Source: Pseudomonas sp. DTU_2021_1001937_2_SI_NGA_ILE_001
Lineage (GTDB): Bacteria > Pseudomonadota > Gammaproteobacteria > Pseudomonadales > Pseudomonadaceae
Assembly (NCBI RefSeq): GCF_032463525.1
Contig: NZ_CP135971.1
Span: forward strand, 5,396,501-5,460,500
Reading direction: 5' to 3'
Length of the DNA: 64,000 nucleotides
How positions within the stretch are numbered: the stretch's first letter is position 1; each line of letters starts with the position of its first letter. Below, one piece after another: positions 1 through 8,641 of this stretch. Under the pieces are notes generated by a model. That model was not told the origin of the DNA, made no database searches, and saw only the letters and a program-made list of their open reading frames with translations. Made by a program: the position numbers and the translations under genes.

Positions 1-143
1 AGGTCCAGGTTACGCAGACCGACGTCGAAGTCGACGATTACCGTCTTGTGGCCGCGCAGTGCGAGGCCGGTACCGATGGCGGCGCTGGTGGTGGTCTTGC
101 CCACACCACCCTTGCCGGATGTAACTACGAGAATCTTGGCCAA
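1..143 (-). CDS. minD: Septum site-determining ATPase MinD (N-terminal part, runs off the window)
   Basis: MinD is a membrane-associated ParA/Mrp-type ATPase that recruits MinC and confines FtsZ-ring formation to mid-cell. Only the first 47 codons are present. They read [20 protein letters not shown], the deviant Walker A motif of MinD, then a conserved [11 protein letters not shown] stretch. The start is a TTG, as commonly annotated for Pseudomonas minD, preceded by a GGGGTGA-like ribosome site. The gene lies downstream of minC on the same strand after a 216-bp gap, the usual minC-minD-minE order. The rest of the protein is outside the window, so full integrity cannot be checked. Confidence 0.95.
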   Translation of the reverse strand, partial: MAKILVVTSGKGGVGKTTTSAAIGTGLALRGHKTVIVDFDVGLRNLD

Positions 144-359
144 GGTGTTTCACCCCTAGAGCAAACGGACTTTCAGTCCAAGAAGAGCGTCCCTTGAAGC
201 GGCGGTAGTCGAACAATGCTGGAAATCACGGAATTTTCGGCTTTAAGGCGGCTATCTGGACAGCACGGGTTAAAACACAAAGTTCTCTGGATTTCCTACA
301 ACCTTTGCTACGTTTTCGCGACGAGTCAGAGATGCTTTGATAAATGGCGGCAGTATCCG

Positions 360-1103
360 TTAAAGACGAATGATGTTCAACACATCCCCGGACAGGCTGA
401 TCTGCACGCCAGTACCCCACAGCGGATCGCGCCGCAGGTCTTCGGAAACCTTGTACTGGCCGGCGATGGACACCAGTTCGGCGCCCATCTGCTGGCAGAA
501 GATCCGTGCCTTGGCATCACCCTTGATGCCTGCCAGCGCCCGGCCTCGCAAAGGACCGTAGACATGGATGTTGCCATCGGCCAGAAGTTCCGCACCGGGG
601 CTCACCGGGGCGACGACGACCAGGTCACCGCCCTGGGCGTAGATCTGCTGGCCACCGCGCACCGGCGAGGTGATCACCCGGGTCGGCTTGACCAGGGGTT
701 CGGCCGGTTTTTCCACGGGCTTGGGCGCAGGGGCGGGGGCCTCGACCGGATCCAGCGGTCGTTCACGGGCGCCTGAGGGCGGCAGTACCGGCAGATCGAT
801 GGCGATGGCGGCGGCGATGTCCTCGATACGGCTGGCGCGAATCGCCAGGGTTCGCAGGCCATGCTGGCGGCAGATGCGCATCAGGCCGGGCAGGTCGACG
901 GTGCCGTCCTGCGGGGCGATCTTGTCCAGGGCCAGGATCAGCGGCGTGTTGCTGAAGAAATTGGGGGCCAGGGCGACCTTGGCCGCCAGTTGTCTGTCCA
1001 GGGCCTCAAGGTCGGTACGCGCCAGTTCCATCACGGTGATGGCAAGCATGCTGCCCTTGAGCTGGAACACGGGGTCGAGGTTTTGCTGTTCGGTCTGACT
1101 CAT
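360..1103 (-). CDS. minC: Septum site-determining protein MinC
   Basis: MinC inhibits FtsZ polymerisation at the cell poles in partnership with MinD. The 247-residue product has the expected two parts: an N-terminal FtsZ-inhibiting domain (from about residue 10, [19 protein letters not shown]) and, after a proline-rich linker around residues 125-145, a C-terminal right-handed beta-helix with the conserved [12 protein letters not shown] motif that dimerises and binds MinD. The ATG at 1103 was preferred over upstream codons because it begins at the conserved domain edge. It is divergent from lpxL, sharing a 121-bp intergenic region. Confidence 0.96.
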   Translation of the reverse strand: MSQTEQQNLDPVFQLKGSMLAITVMELARTDLEALDRQLAAKVALAPNFFSNTPLILALDKIAPQDGTVDLPGLMRICRQHGLRTLAIRASRIEDIAAAIAIDLPVLPPSGARERPLDPVEAPAPAPKPVEKPAEPLVKPTRVITSPVRGGQQIYAQGGDLVVVAPVSPGAELLADGNIHVYGPLRGRALAGIKGDAKARIFCQQMGAELVSIAGQYKVSEDLRRDPLWGTGVQISLSGDVLNIIRL

Positions 1104-1224
1104 GGTCGGGATAGACAACGGCTTGTCGCTAAAAGTGCCGAGACTTATAACGAGAACGTTCGTCAGCCGCAAGCCATGGCGAACCGATGTAGAATGCGCG
1201 GCCATCGTTCTGACGGAAGCCTAA

Positions 1225-2157
1225 ATGGATCGCCCGCGTTTTCGCCCCTATTTCCTTCATCCGCGCTTCTGGGCCCTGTGGCTGGGCCTTGGCCTGCTGT
1301 GGCTGGTCGTGCAGTTGCCGTTTCGCGTGCTGCTGGTCATCGGCCGCCTGCTGGGCCGGGTGATGTACGGTTTCGCCACTGATCGCAAATACATTGCCGC
1401 ACGCAACCTGGAACTGTGCTTCCCGCAGCTGTCGGCCGCTGAACGCAAGCGCCTGCTCAAGGAAAACTTCGCCTCCACCGGCATCGCTTTCTTCGAGATG
1501 GCCATGAGCTGGTGGTGGCCGCGCAAGCGCCTGGCCAGGCTGGCGCATATCGAGGGGCTGGAACACCTGCGTGAGGCGCAGCAGCAGGGCGAGGGGGTGA
1601 TCCTCATGGCGCTGCACTTCACCACTCTGGAAATCGGCGCCGCGCTGCTGGGCCAGCAGCACACCATCGATGGCATGTACCGCGAGCACAAGAACCCATT
1701 GTTCGACTTCATCCAGCGGCGTGGTCGCGAGCGGCACAACCTCGACTCGCTGGCTGTGGAGCGCGAGGACGTGCGCGGCATGCTCAAACTGCTGCGCAAT
1801 GGCCGCGCCATCTGGTACGCGCCGGACCAGGACTACGGCGCCAAGCAAAGCGTGTTCGTGCCGCTGTTCGGCATCCAGGCCGCCACCGTGACGGCTACCA
1901 GCAAGTTCGCCAAGCTTGGCCGTGCCCGGGTCGTGCCTTTCACTCAGCAACGCCTGGCCGATGGCAGCGGCTACCGGTTGGTGCTGCATCCGCCGCTGGA
2001 CAATTTTCCCGGCCAAAGCGACGAAGACGATTGCTTGCGCATCAATCAATGGGTAGAAAGGGCCATTACCGAATGCCCCGAGCAGTACCTCTGGGCACAC
2101 CGTCGCTTCAAGAGCAGACCGGAAGGCGAGCCCAGGCTGTACGCGAAAAGACAATAA
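1225..2157 (+). CDS. lpxL: Lipid A biosynthesis lauroyl acyltransferase (LpxL/HtrB family)
   Basis: Inner-membrane acyltransferase that adds a secondary acyl chain from acyl-ACP to Kdo-lipid A precursors. The 310-residue protein has an N-terminal membrane anchor (residues about 14-35) and the family HX4(D/E) catalytic motif (HFTTLE, about residue 132), followed by conserved RxxxxxxWYAPDQDYG and the C-terminal WxHRRFK signature. Start ATG has a GGAAG ribosome site. It is divergent from minC; a TAGAAT hexamer at 1189-1194 is a candidate -10. Which secondary acyl position it modifies cannot be told from sequence. Confidence 0.93.
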   Translation: MDRPRFRPYFLHPRFWALWLGLGLLWLVVQLPFRVLLVIGRLLGRVMYGFATDRKYIAARNLELCFPQLSAAERKRLLKENFASTGIAFFEMAMSWWWPRKRLARLAHIEGLEHLREAQQQGEGVILMALHFTTLEIGAALLGQQHTIDGMYREHKNPLFDFIQRRGRERHNLDSLAVEREDVRGMLKLLRNGRAIWYAPDQDYGAKQSVFVPLFGIQAATVTATSKFAKLGRARVVPFTQQRLADGSGYRLVLHPPLDNFPGQSDEDDCLRINQWVERAITECPEQYLWAHRRFKSRPEGEPRLYAKRQ

Positions 2158-2184
2158 GAAAAGGCGATCACTGAGGTTCGTTCG

Positions 2185-3360
2185 ATGTTGGAACCCGCTG
2201 TAGTGACACCCCCCGATGACCAGGCCGTGACCGGCCTGATCCTTTCCGGCGGCGGCGCGCGTGCCGCCTACCAGGTCGGCGTGCTGGCCGGTATCGCCGA
2301 GCTGCTGCCCTACGGGGCGGCCAATCCCTTTCCGGTGATCGTCGGCACCTCGGCCGGTGCCATCAATGCCGTCAAGCTGGCCAGCGAGGCCATGCGCTTT
2401 CGTGTGGCGGTGCACCAGCTGACGCTGTTCTGGCAGAACTTTCGCAGCCATCAGGTACTGCGCAGCGACTGGCCGGGGGTGATTCGCCAGGCCAGTCGCT
2501 TCGTGGGCAAGAGTTTGCTGGGCCTGGGCTCGCAGCGTCCGGTGGCGCTGCTCAACAGCGAGCCATTGCGCGACCTGTTGACCGAGCGCCTGGACCTCTC
2601 CGGCATCGAGCAGGCGGTCGAAGGCGGTCACCTGCGAGCCGTCGCGGTGACTGCCTTTGGCTACGAGTCGGGACAGGCAGTGACCTTTTATCAGGGGCGC
2701 GGCACCATCGACTCCTGGCTGCGCCATCGGCGCATCGGCCTGCCGACGCGGTTGACCGTCGACCACCTGCTGGCCAGCTCGGCCATTCCGCTGCTGTTTG
2801 CGCCGGTGAGGGTCGAGCAGGAGTATTTCGGCGACGGTGCGGTGCGTCAGTCGGCGCCGATCAGTCCAGCCCTGCACCTGGGCGCCAACCGCGTGCTGGT
2901 CATCGGTGTCAGCGGCAATCCGCGGGGCGTGCAGGCCAACCAGGGGCCGCGAATCACCAGCGGCCACCAGCCGACCCTGGCGCAGATCAGCGGCCATATG
3001 CTCAACAGCACGTTCATCGACAGCCTGGAAAGCGACATCGAGCTGCTCGAGCGTCTCAACGGCCTCAGCGCCTTGCTGCCCGACGAGCAAATGCGTCGCC
3101 AGCCGGGCATGGCGCCGGTAGAGGTGCTGGTGATTTCGCCCAGCCGTCCGCTGGACGAAATCGCCGCACGGCACCGCCACGAACTGCCGCCAGCGCTGCG
3201 CACCTTCCTGCGCGGGCCGGGGGCGACCAAGACCAGTGGCGCCAGCGTGTTGAGCTACCTGCTGTTCGAAGCGGGATACTGCAGCGAGCTGATCGAGCTG
3301 GGACGGCATGATGCCAAGATGCAGAGCGAAGAACTGAAGCGTTTCCTGCGCATCGCCTAG
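2185..3360 (+). CDS. Patatin-like phospholipase
   Basis: Predicted serine lipase/acyl hydrolase with a Ser-Asp catalytic dyad. The 391-residue product shows the oxyanion-hole motif SGGGARAAYQ near residue 20, the nucleophile elbow GTSAG near residue 55 and the catalytic Asp in a DGA motif (FGDGAVRQSAP) around residue 220. No secretion signal is visible, so it is probably cytoplasmic or peripheral. It begins 27 bp after lpxL on the same strand and is likely co-transcribed with it, which would fit a role in membrane lipid turnover (inference). The substrate is unknown. Confidence 0.9.
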   Translation: MLEPAVVTPPDDQAVTGLILSGGGARAAYQVGVLAGIAELLPYGAANPFPVIVGTSAGAINAVKLASEAMRFRVAVHQLTLFWQNFRSHQVLRSDWPGVIRQASRFVGKSLLGLGSQRPVALLNSEPLRDLLTERLDLSGIEQAVEGGHLRAVAVTAFGYESGQAVTFYQGRGTIDSWLRHRRIGLPTRLTVDHLLASSAIPLLFAPVRVEQEYFGDGAVRQSAPISPALHLGANRVLVIGVSGNPRGVQANQGPRITSGHQPTLAQISGHMLNSTFIDSLESDIELLERLNGLSALLPDEQMRRQPGMAPVEVLVISPSRPLDEIAARHRHELPPALRTFLRGPGATKTSGASVLSYLLFEAGYCSELIELGRHDAKMQSEELKRFLRIA

Positions 3361-3411
3361 CGGCACTACCGGCTGAAGCCTGTTTCCGCTCGTCCCTGGT
3401 AGGAGCCAACT

Positions 3412-4484
3412 GTCTTTCACCGAAGATCGACCAACGGTCAAATTGCACCCTCTCGCCATGGTGCACCATCTCGCACCATGGCGTTTAACCTCACCAGCAG
3501 GACTCGCATGCACGCCGTCAGCGCCACCTTCGCGCACTTACCTCGGGCGCGAAGTTGAGCGTATCGGTTCTTGAAGTCCTCGTTGTAACGGACCATCACC
3601 AAGGTACTCATGTACATCGCACGGCGTAGCTTCGCGCGTCCGCCGTAAATGTGCCGGTTACCGCGCTTAGTCCCACTGTCGTTGTTGTAAGGCGCCACTC
3701 CTGCCAAGGCCGCCACCTGTCCACGACTCAGATCCCCCAGCTCGGGCAGATAGCAAAACAGGCTGGAGATCGACACCGCGCCGATGCCTTTGATCGCTTG
3801 CAGGCGGTCCACCAAGGCCCCATCGACCTGTCGAGTCTGTGCAGCAATGCGTCGGTCTGCTGCCTTGATCATCTCTTGGATTTTGGCATTGAGCTCCCGA
3901 TAGGCCTGCTGCACTTCAGGTTCTTGCGCTTGTTGAATACGGCGACGGTTGTCATCACGCTGCTGAACGAAGGCGTCACGCTGGTTCACCAGTTCGGTCA
4001 ACTTATCGCGCGCTTCATCGGCCACCACAAACTCTTTCTTTCGCAAGGCATGGGCGAACATGGCCAGCATCTGCGCATCGATCGAGTCGGTTTTGGCTTG
4101 CTTGCCCATGGCCAGAGCGAACTGGCGAGCACGCAGCGGATTGATACGCATGACCTTGAATCTGGCCTTGGCCAGGAGTTTGACCGATAACCTTTCATAG
4201 CCGCCTGTGGCCTCAACCAGTACCTGCTCGACCCGGTTATCACTCAACCATTGGATAAGCTGGTGGATTCCTTCAGAGGTGTTGGTGGTGCAGAAGCTAT
4301 TGCTCTGGGGATACAGCGCAATCTGCAGGGTATCTTTGGCGACATCGATTCCGGCGTAGGCGGTCATAAGAAAAACCTCTAGGCTTAAGGGCGAGAGGTC
4401 ACTCTGAACGGGCTCACGCTTGTTGTTCGAGGTCGGACTCAGTCAACTGTTCGAGCTTGGGGTCAGAGTGAAAAGAGTGGATGG
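3412..4484 (-). mobile_element. IS110-family insertion sequence inserted in a REP palindrome (ends approximate)
   Basis: The element comprises the transposase at 3438-4367 plus short flanks. It is bracketed by the two halves of a REP-like palindrome: GTAGGAGCCAACTG ends at about 3412 on the left, and its near-complement CAGTTGGGCTCCTAC lies at 4485-4499 on the right. IS110 elements generally lack classical terminal inverted repeats and target duplications, so exact ends cannot be fixed by eye. Insertion in REP sequences is established for IS110 relatives in P. putida (ISPpu9/ISPpu10 type). The roughly 115 nt upstream of the transposase is the side where IS110-type elements encode a guide (bridge) RNA. 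Confidence 0.75.
3438..4367 (-). CDS. IS110-family transposase (DEDD recombinase)
   Basis: The 309-residue protein starts with the RuvC-like DEDD domain (YAGIDVAKDTLQIAL with the first catalytic Asp near residue 7; VLVEATGGYE with the Glu near residue 53; a KTDSIDAQMLA motif supplying the last acidic pair near residue 95). A coiled middle segment follows. The C-terminal Transposase_20 domain reads LQAIKGIGAVSISSL and LAGVAPYNNDSGTKRG and contains the conserved serine region. The full-length domain architecture suggests an active enzyme. It lies between the patatin gene and the pirin gene with no operonic partner. Confidence 0.95.
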   Translation of the reverse strand: MTAYAGIDVAKDTLQIALYPQSNSFCTTNTSEGIHQLIQWLSDNRVEQVLVEATGGYERLSVKLLAKARFKVMRINPLRARQFALAMGKQAKTDSIDAQMLAMFAHALRKKEFVVADEARDKLTELVNQRDAFVQQRDDNRRRIQQAQEPEVQQAYRELNAKIQEMIKAADRRIAAQTRQVDGALVDRLQAIKGIGAVSISSLFCYLPELGDLSRGQVAALAGVAPYNNDSGTKRGNRHIYGGRAKLRRAMYMSTLVMVRYNEDFKNRYAQLRARGKCAKVALTACMRVLLVRLNAMVRDGAPWREGAI

Positions 4485-4555
4485 CAGTTGGGCTCCTACA
4501 CGTGCTCCAGGGCACTGCGGCTTAACAGTTGCCATCCACCCCTCTCACCTCTGAC
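4462..4555. repeat. Long imperfect inverted repeat at the upstream edge of the IS110 element
   Basis: The left arm (4462-4489) begins GTCAGAG and contains GTGGATGGCA; the right arm (4525-4555) contains TGCCATCCAC and ends CTCTGAC. The arms pair over about 28 nt with a few mismatches around a loop carrying a second small palindrome (ctccagggcactgcgg). It straddles the inferred IS end, so part may be element-derived and part the interrupted chromosomal REP cluster. No T-run follows, so it is not an obvious terminator. Confidence 0.6.
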
Positions 4556-4573
4556 TTTACCCTGTCGAAAGAC

Positions 4574-4738
4574 ACAAGCGGCTTCAGCCGCGAAGCCACC
4601 GCATTTTCACAGCAAATGCAGTGAATTTACCGGCGCTTTCGCGGCTAAAGCCGCTCCTACCGGGCCACATGACGACCAACTGAACTGTATTGCGGCTCAA
4701 GCCGGTCCCTCCGGGTAGGCGCGGCTTCAGCCGCGCAG
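4574..4738. repeat. REP/BIME cluster
   Basis: At least three copies of the putida-type REP core are seen: aagcggcttcagccgcgaag (about 4577-4596), an inverted copy gctttcgcggctaaagccgc (about 4635-4654) and gcggcttcagccgcg (about 4721-4735). The first two form a head-to-head pair (BIME). They fill the gap between the IS110 element and the 3' end of the pirin gene, a typical REP location. No RAYT (REP transposase) gene is present in this window. Confidence 0.85.
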
Positions 4739-4742
4739 TGCC

Positions 4743-5597
4743 TCAGGCGGTCAGGCGATCGTTGCGAAAGTCCTGCAGGGCCTGTTCGATTTCCTCGCGG
4801 CTGTTCATCACGAACGGGCCGTACTGCACGATCGGCTCGCCCAGCGGTTTGCCGGCGATCACCAGCACCCGCGCACCCTCGGCGCTGTCGATGCGCAGCT
4901 CGCCTGCTTCACCCAGGCGCACCAGGCGGCTGGACGCCACGGTCTGCGCGCAGCCGGCGACCGCGATGCTGCCTTCGTAGACATACAGCAGCACCCGATG
5001 CCCCTGGGGCAGTTTCGGGCTGATGCCGGTGCCGGCCGGCAGGTGCAGGTCGAAGTAGTGCGGTTCGGTGTCGGGCCGTTGCACGGCGCCGTCCTGCTGG
5101 ACCTGGCCGTCGTCGAAGTGCCCGGCGATGGTCACCACCTCGATGCCGTCCGGTGTGGTCAGACGAGGAATGTTCTCGGGCTGAATGTCGCGGTAGCTGG
5201 CATCCATCAGCTTGTTCTTACCCGGCAGGTTCAGCCACAGCTGGAAGCCGCGCATCACGCCTTCTTCCTGTTCCGGCATTTCGCTGTGGATGATGCCCCG
5301 CGCTGCGGTCATCCACTGCACGCCGCCGCCCTGCAGCAGGCCGACGTTACCCATGTGGTCTTCATGGCGCATGCGTCCTTCGAGCATATAGGTCACGGTT
5401 TCGAAGCCGCGATGCGGGTGGGGTGGAAAGCCGGCGATGTAGTCGTCGGGACGGTCGGAGCCGAACTCGTCGAGCATCAGGAAAGGATCGAACTGCTCGA
5501 CGCCCGGCCCGCCGAATACGCGGGTCAGCTTGACGCCAGCACCATCGGAGGCGGGCTGGCCGACATGGATCGAATGGACTTTGCGGTACGCGCTCAT
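4743..5597 (-). CDS. Pirin family protein (bicupin)
   Basis: Pirins are cupin-fold proteins, some with quercetin 2,3-dioxygenase activity and others acting as redox-sensing cofactors. The 284-residue protein has the family metal-binding signature FPPHPHRGFETVTYMLEG with HxH near residues 58-60, a further His in the HEDHMGN stretch, and the GGGVQWMTAARGIIHSEMP motif. The C-terminal Pirin_C domain is present. The ATG at 5597 is preceded by GAGGAG at good spacing, favouring it over upstream in-frame codons. It stands alone on its strand; the substrate is unknown. Confidence 0.92.
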   Translation of the reverse strand: MSAYRKVHSIHVGQPASDGAGVKLTRVFGGPGVEQFDPFLMLDEFGSDRPDDYIAGFPPHPHRGFETVTYMLEGRMRHEDHMGNVGLLQGGGVQWMTAARGIIHSEMPEQEEGVMRGFQLWLNLPGKNKLMDASYRDIQPENIPRLTTPDGIEVVTIAGHFDDGQVQQDGAVQRPDTEPHYFDLHLPAGTGISPKLPQGHRVLLYVYEGSIAVAGCAQTVASSRLVRLGEAGELRIDSAEGARVLVIAGKPLGEPIVQYGPFVMNSREEIEQALQDFRNDRLTA

Positions 5598-5844
5598 GGG
5601 CGGCTCCTCGAATATCAGATGGCGCCATGATAAATGCTTTAAATCGATCAATGGTCCCGAATTACCCATGCAAAGAATCGACTGATTCGATGATTTGGAT
5701 GGCTTACGACCATGAGAATGCAGGAGTACGAAGAGAAAGGACGTTTCCCACCGCGCTGGCTGCGGTGGCTGGCAGTCAGCTCGGAACAGGACTTTATAGT
5801 GGCGTGCTTCTGAAATTGACGGGGTCTACCCGCCGGGAGCGTTG
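5598..5844. other. Intergenic region with one possible 33-residue ORF
   Basis: The 247-bp gap between the pirin start and the DUF805 gene holds a small plus-strand ORF at 5712-5813 (starts MRMQEYEEKGRFPP, ends FIVACF). It ends 31 bp before the DUF805 start and has no clear ribosome site. It could be a small leader peptide or chance; I do not call it a gene. Confidence 0.35.
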
Positions 5845-6210
5845 ATGAAGGTCCTGCTGCATATCTACAAGAACACTTTGAACTTCGAGGGGCGCGCCAG
5901 TCGCCGAGAGGCGGTGTATTACCTTATCCATATGCTGCTGATCGTTGGCGTGCTGGTGTGGATGGACTTCCATTTCAATCTTATTGATCCCGACTGGGGG
6001 ATTGGCCCCTGTACAGGCATCTTCTCGATGCTGATCTTCCTGACCAATCTGAGTTTCACCATACGCCGCTTGCATGACACAGACCTCAGTGGCTGGTGGT
6101 TTCTGATCAATTACGTACCCCTGGTGGGGCCTTTCATATCCCTTTGGCTGATGCTGCAGGCTGGCACACCTGGCGACAACCGCTTCGGTCCGCCCCCCGC
6201 ACGCATCTGA
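5845..6210 (+). CDS. DUF805 family inner-membrane protein
   Basis: A 121-residue polytopic protein with three to four hydrophobic segments (about residues 25-42, 52-72 and 82-102). The hallmark DUF805 features are an N-terminal FEGRASRREAVYY stretch and the IRRLHDTDLSGWW motif near residue 75. The ATG at 5845 follows a GGGAGC ribosome site; a TTG one codon upstream is less likely. DUF805 proteins are small membrane proteins of unknown function, related to YhaH/YhaI. It converges on the mlaA-like gene across a shared terminator. Confidence 0.85.
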   Translation: MKVLLHIYKNTLNFEGRASRREAVYYLIHMLLIVGVLVWMDFHFNLIDPDWGIGPCTGIFSMLIFLTNLSFTIRRLHDTDLSGWWFLINYVPLVGPFISLWLMLQAGTPGDNRFGPPPARI

Positions 6211-6276
6211 GCAATGTCGCTGCCGGTGGGGTGCCTTTACCAAGGTTAGGCCCCGGCTTCCAGCAGTATATGAAAC

Positions 6277-6317
6277 GAAAAACGGCCAATCCGGTGCTCC
6301 GGATTGGCCGTTTTTCA
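6277..6317. terminator. Bidirectional rho-independent terminator
   Basis: A perfect stem of 14-15 bp (AAAACGGCCAATCCGG paired with CCGGATTGGCCGTTTTT, loop TGCT) lies between the convergent DUF805 and mlaA-like genes. It has an A-run on one side and a T-run on the other, so it can stop transcription from both directions. Confidence 0.92.
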
Positions 6318-6329
6318 TCAGCCCGAGCC

Positions 6330-7145
6330 TTACTCGGAAATCATCAGCTTGCGCGATTCGGTGTACACATAGCGCACCTTCTCGTACTCGAACGGCGAGT
6401 CCATCTGCCCGTAGCGGAAGCTGGTCACGTAGCGCTTGTCGATACCCCGCAGAATGAGGATTTCCGGGTGGTCGCTGCTGACCTGCGCGACGTTGAGGAA
6501 GTTGATCTGCGACTCGGCCGCGATGTCGAACACCAGTCCGCCGGTGTCACGCAGGTTGGACGGGCCGAACAGTGGCAGCACCACATAAGGGCCGGCTGGT
6601 ACGCCGTAGAAGCCCAGGGTCTGGCCGAAGTCTTCGCTCTGCTTGGGCAGGCCCATGAGCGTCGCCGGGTCCCACAGACCGGCAACGCCGATGGTGGTGT
6701 TGAGCAGCAGGCGCCCGGTAGTCTGCAACGAGCGCTGACCCTTGAGCTGCAACAGGCTATTGAGCAGGTTGGGCACGTCGCCCAGGTTGCTGAAGAAGTT
6801 GCTCACCCCACTGCGCACGAAGCCGGGGGTGATGTAGCGGTAGCCGTTGACCACCGGCAGGAACACCCACTCGTCGAAGCGATAGTTGAAGTGATAGACG
6901 CGGCGGTTCCACGACTCGAAGGGGTCGTAGACCTCCAGGGCGTTGGTCGAGGCGCGTTCGAACTCGCGCTGGTCCAGGCCTGGGTTGAACTTCAGCGACT
7001 TGAGCGGCTGAGTGAAACCGTCAGCGTCGTAGTTGCGTACCACCGTGGCCTGGTCTTTGGTGGCGTGGGAAATTTCGGTGGTATCCGCCGCGTGGGCGGT
7101 ACCGGCGGCCAGCAAGGCGGCCAGCACTAAAGGACGTTTAGCCAC
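6330..7145 (-). CDS. mlaA: MlaA/VacJ family outer-membrane phospholipid transport protein
   Basis: MlaA removes misplaced phospholipids from the outer leaflet of the outer membrane and hands them to the MlaC shuttle. The 271-residue product has a signal peptide (to about residue 20, ...AAGTAHA) and the family block DPFESWNRRVYHFNYRFDEW near residue 74, followed by RSGVSNFFSNLGDVPNLLNSLLQ and the EDFGQTLGFYGVPAGPYVVLPLFGPSNLRDT signature. The signal sequence has no cysteine, so the usual lipobox is absent. The gene overlaps the 3' end of the upstream hydrolase gene by 8 bp, implying co-translation. The other Mla genes are not in the window. Confidence 0.88.
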   Translation of the reverse strand: MAKRPLVLAALLAAGTAHAADTTEISHATKDQATVVRNYDADGFTQPLKSLKFNPGLDQREFERASTNALEVYDPFESWNRRVYHFNYRFDEWVFLPVVNGYRYITPGFVRSGVSNFFSNLGDVPNLLNSLLQLKGQRSLQTTGRLLLNTTIGVAGLWDPATLMGLPKQSEDFGQTLGFYGVPAGPYVVLPLFGPSNLRDTGGLVFDIAAESQINFLNVAQVSSDHPEILILRGIDKRYVTSFRYGQMDSPFEYEKVRYVYTESRKLMISE

Positions 7146-8436
7146 GGAAGAACTCCAGCATGGCGTCGCTGTTGACGCGATAGTTGAGGTTGCCGCAATG
7201 ACCGCCGTATGGGTACACGGTCAGGCGATCGCCGAAGGTCTGGCGCAGGAAACCCAGGTCGCCCGAGCCGAGGATCAGGTCGTCGGCGTTGTGCATGACA
7301 GCGATCTTGCTGCTGTTGTGCAGGTAATCCTTCAGCGAATACAGGCTCACCTGGTCGACCAGCTGCAGCAGGCTGCCACCGTCGGTGCGGGCACGCCACA
7401 TGGGAATCAGCTGTTCGGTCATGTAGCAGTCGAAGTCGCACTGCATGGCCCGCTTGAGGAACGGCGTGAGGCTGGTGCCTTCGGTGATCGGGAACTTCGG
7501 TGGGGTGATCAGGCCGCGGCGGTTGATCAGGTCCGAAGTGAAGGCGATATCGGCCGACGAGAAGCGGAACGAGGTGCCGATGAGCATGGCCATCTGTTCG
7601 TTGGACAGGTGTTCCTTGGACATCTGGAAGTCGTAGAGCAGCGCATCGTTGAGGTCGATGTAGCCTTTCTGCTGGAAGTAGCGAGTCAGCTTGGCCAGCA
7701 CCAGCTCATAGAAGGTGGTGGTGTTGTTGATGCCCTTGACCTGGGTCTGTACCAGCTTGTCGAGGTTGCTCACCGAGGTGTACAGGTTGACCGGCGGGTT
7801 GAGCAGCAGCACTTTCTTGAAGTTGAAGCTGCGCCGGGTTTCGTCCAGGTGGCTGACGAACGCGGCGTTCAGCGCGCCCAGGCTGTAGCCGGTGAGGTAG
7901 AAGTCGGTGATCGGCAGGTCGGTGTGCTGCGCGCGCACGGCCTGCATCACCCGGTACAGGTCTTCGGCGTCTTCTTCGGAAATGCCGGGGGTGGCATAGC
8001 GCGAGGCGGAACTCATGAAGTCGTAGCTGGTTGGCGACGACAGCTGCACCACGTGGTAACCGGCGCCGTAGTAGAGCTTCTTCAGGTATTCGTTGAGTGT
8101 GCTGTTGTACGCCGCACCGGTGCCGGCGATGAGGAAAATCAGCGGCGCTGCATGGTCCTGGCGGGCCAGGCGATAACGCAGTTTCTTCACGGCCCAGAAG
8201 TTGTCTGGCAGGGTGAACTCACGCTCCGGGTGCAGATTGAGGTAGTAGTCGTCCTGGTCGATGTCGTCATCGGACGGCAGGTCGGGGCGCAGGTCGGGTG
8301 GCGTCGTGGCGATGGTCGCTTCGAAAGGGTTAGTCAGCGGGTAGCCATAAGTGGCGGGGTCGACGTTTTTCGCCAGGGCGGCTGCACTCAGGCAGAGGCC
8401 ACCCAGGACTGCAGCGAGGCGCAGGAGACGGAGCAT
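7138..8436 (-). CDS. Secreted alpha/beta-hydrolase-fold protein
   Basis: The 432-residue protein begins with a signal peptide (LLRLAAVLGGLCLSAAALA). It has an oxyanion-type LIAGTGAAYNS segment near residue 105, a nucleophile elbow GYSLG near residue 174 and a plausible C-terminal catalytic His in YPYGGHCGNLNYR near residue 415, with an Asp in HNADDLILG. This Ser-Asp-His arrangement is typical of a serine esterase or lipase. Its direct overlap with the mlaA-like gene downstream suggests a shared role in envelope lipid homeostasis (inference). I do not recognise a characterised homologue. Confidence 0.82.
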   Translation of the reverse strand: MLRLLRLAAVLGGLCLSAAALAKNVDPATYGYPLTNPFEATIATTPPDLRPDLPSDDDIDQDDYYLNLHPEREFTLPDNFWAVKKLRYRLARQDHAAPLIFLIAGTGAAYNSTLNEYLKKLYYGAGYHVVQLSSPTSYDFMSSASRYATPGISEEDAEDLYRVMQAVRAQHTDLPITDFYLTGYSLGALNAAFVSHLDETRRSFNFKKVLLLNPPVNLYTSVSNLDKLVQTQVKGINNTTTFYELVLAKLTRYFQQKGYIDLNDALLYDFQMSKEHLSNEQMAMLIGTSFRFSSADIAFTSDLINRRGLITPPKFPITEGTSLTPFLKRAMQCDFDCYMTEQLIPMWRARTDGGSLLQLVDQVSLYSLKDYLHNSSKIAVMHNADDLILGSGDLGFLRQTFGDRLTVYPYGGHCGNLNYRVNSDAMLEFFRG

Positions 8437-8641
8437 GACTTGATCCCTTGGGAAAGAGGTACAGATGAGAGTCGCAGGCTATGACCATCGGTATGGTGCC
8501 AAAGTGCCGTACCTGCAAGCGAGCCTTGTTAAAAGGGTGAAACGATACACCTTTCCAAGGGAATGACCTGTAGGAATGTGCGCTTTTGCGTGTGAAGGCG
8601 GATCAGCGGCGGGGGAGGGCAGGAAGGTGTAGGCGGATAGC

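Noticed and set aside
4488..4980. Short plus-strand frames across the REP cluster and the 3' end of the pirin gene
   Set aside because: They consist of translated REP palindromes or are antisense to pirin; no ribosome sites or domains.
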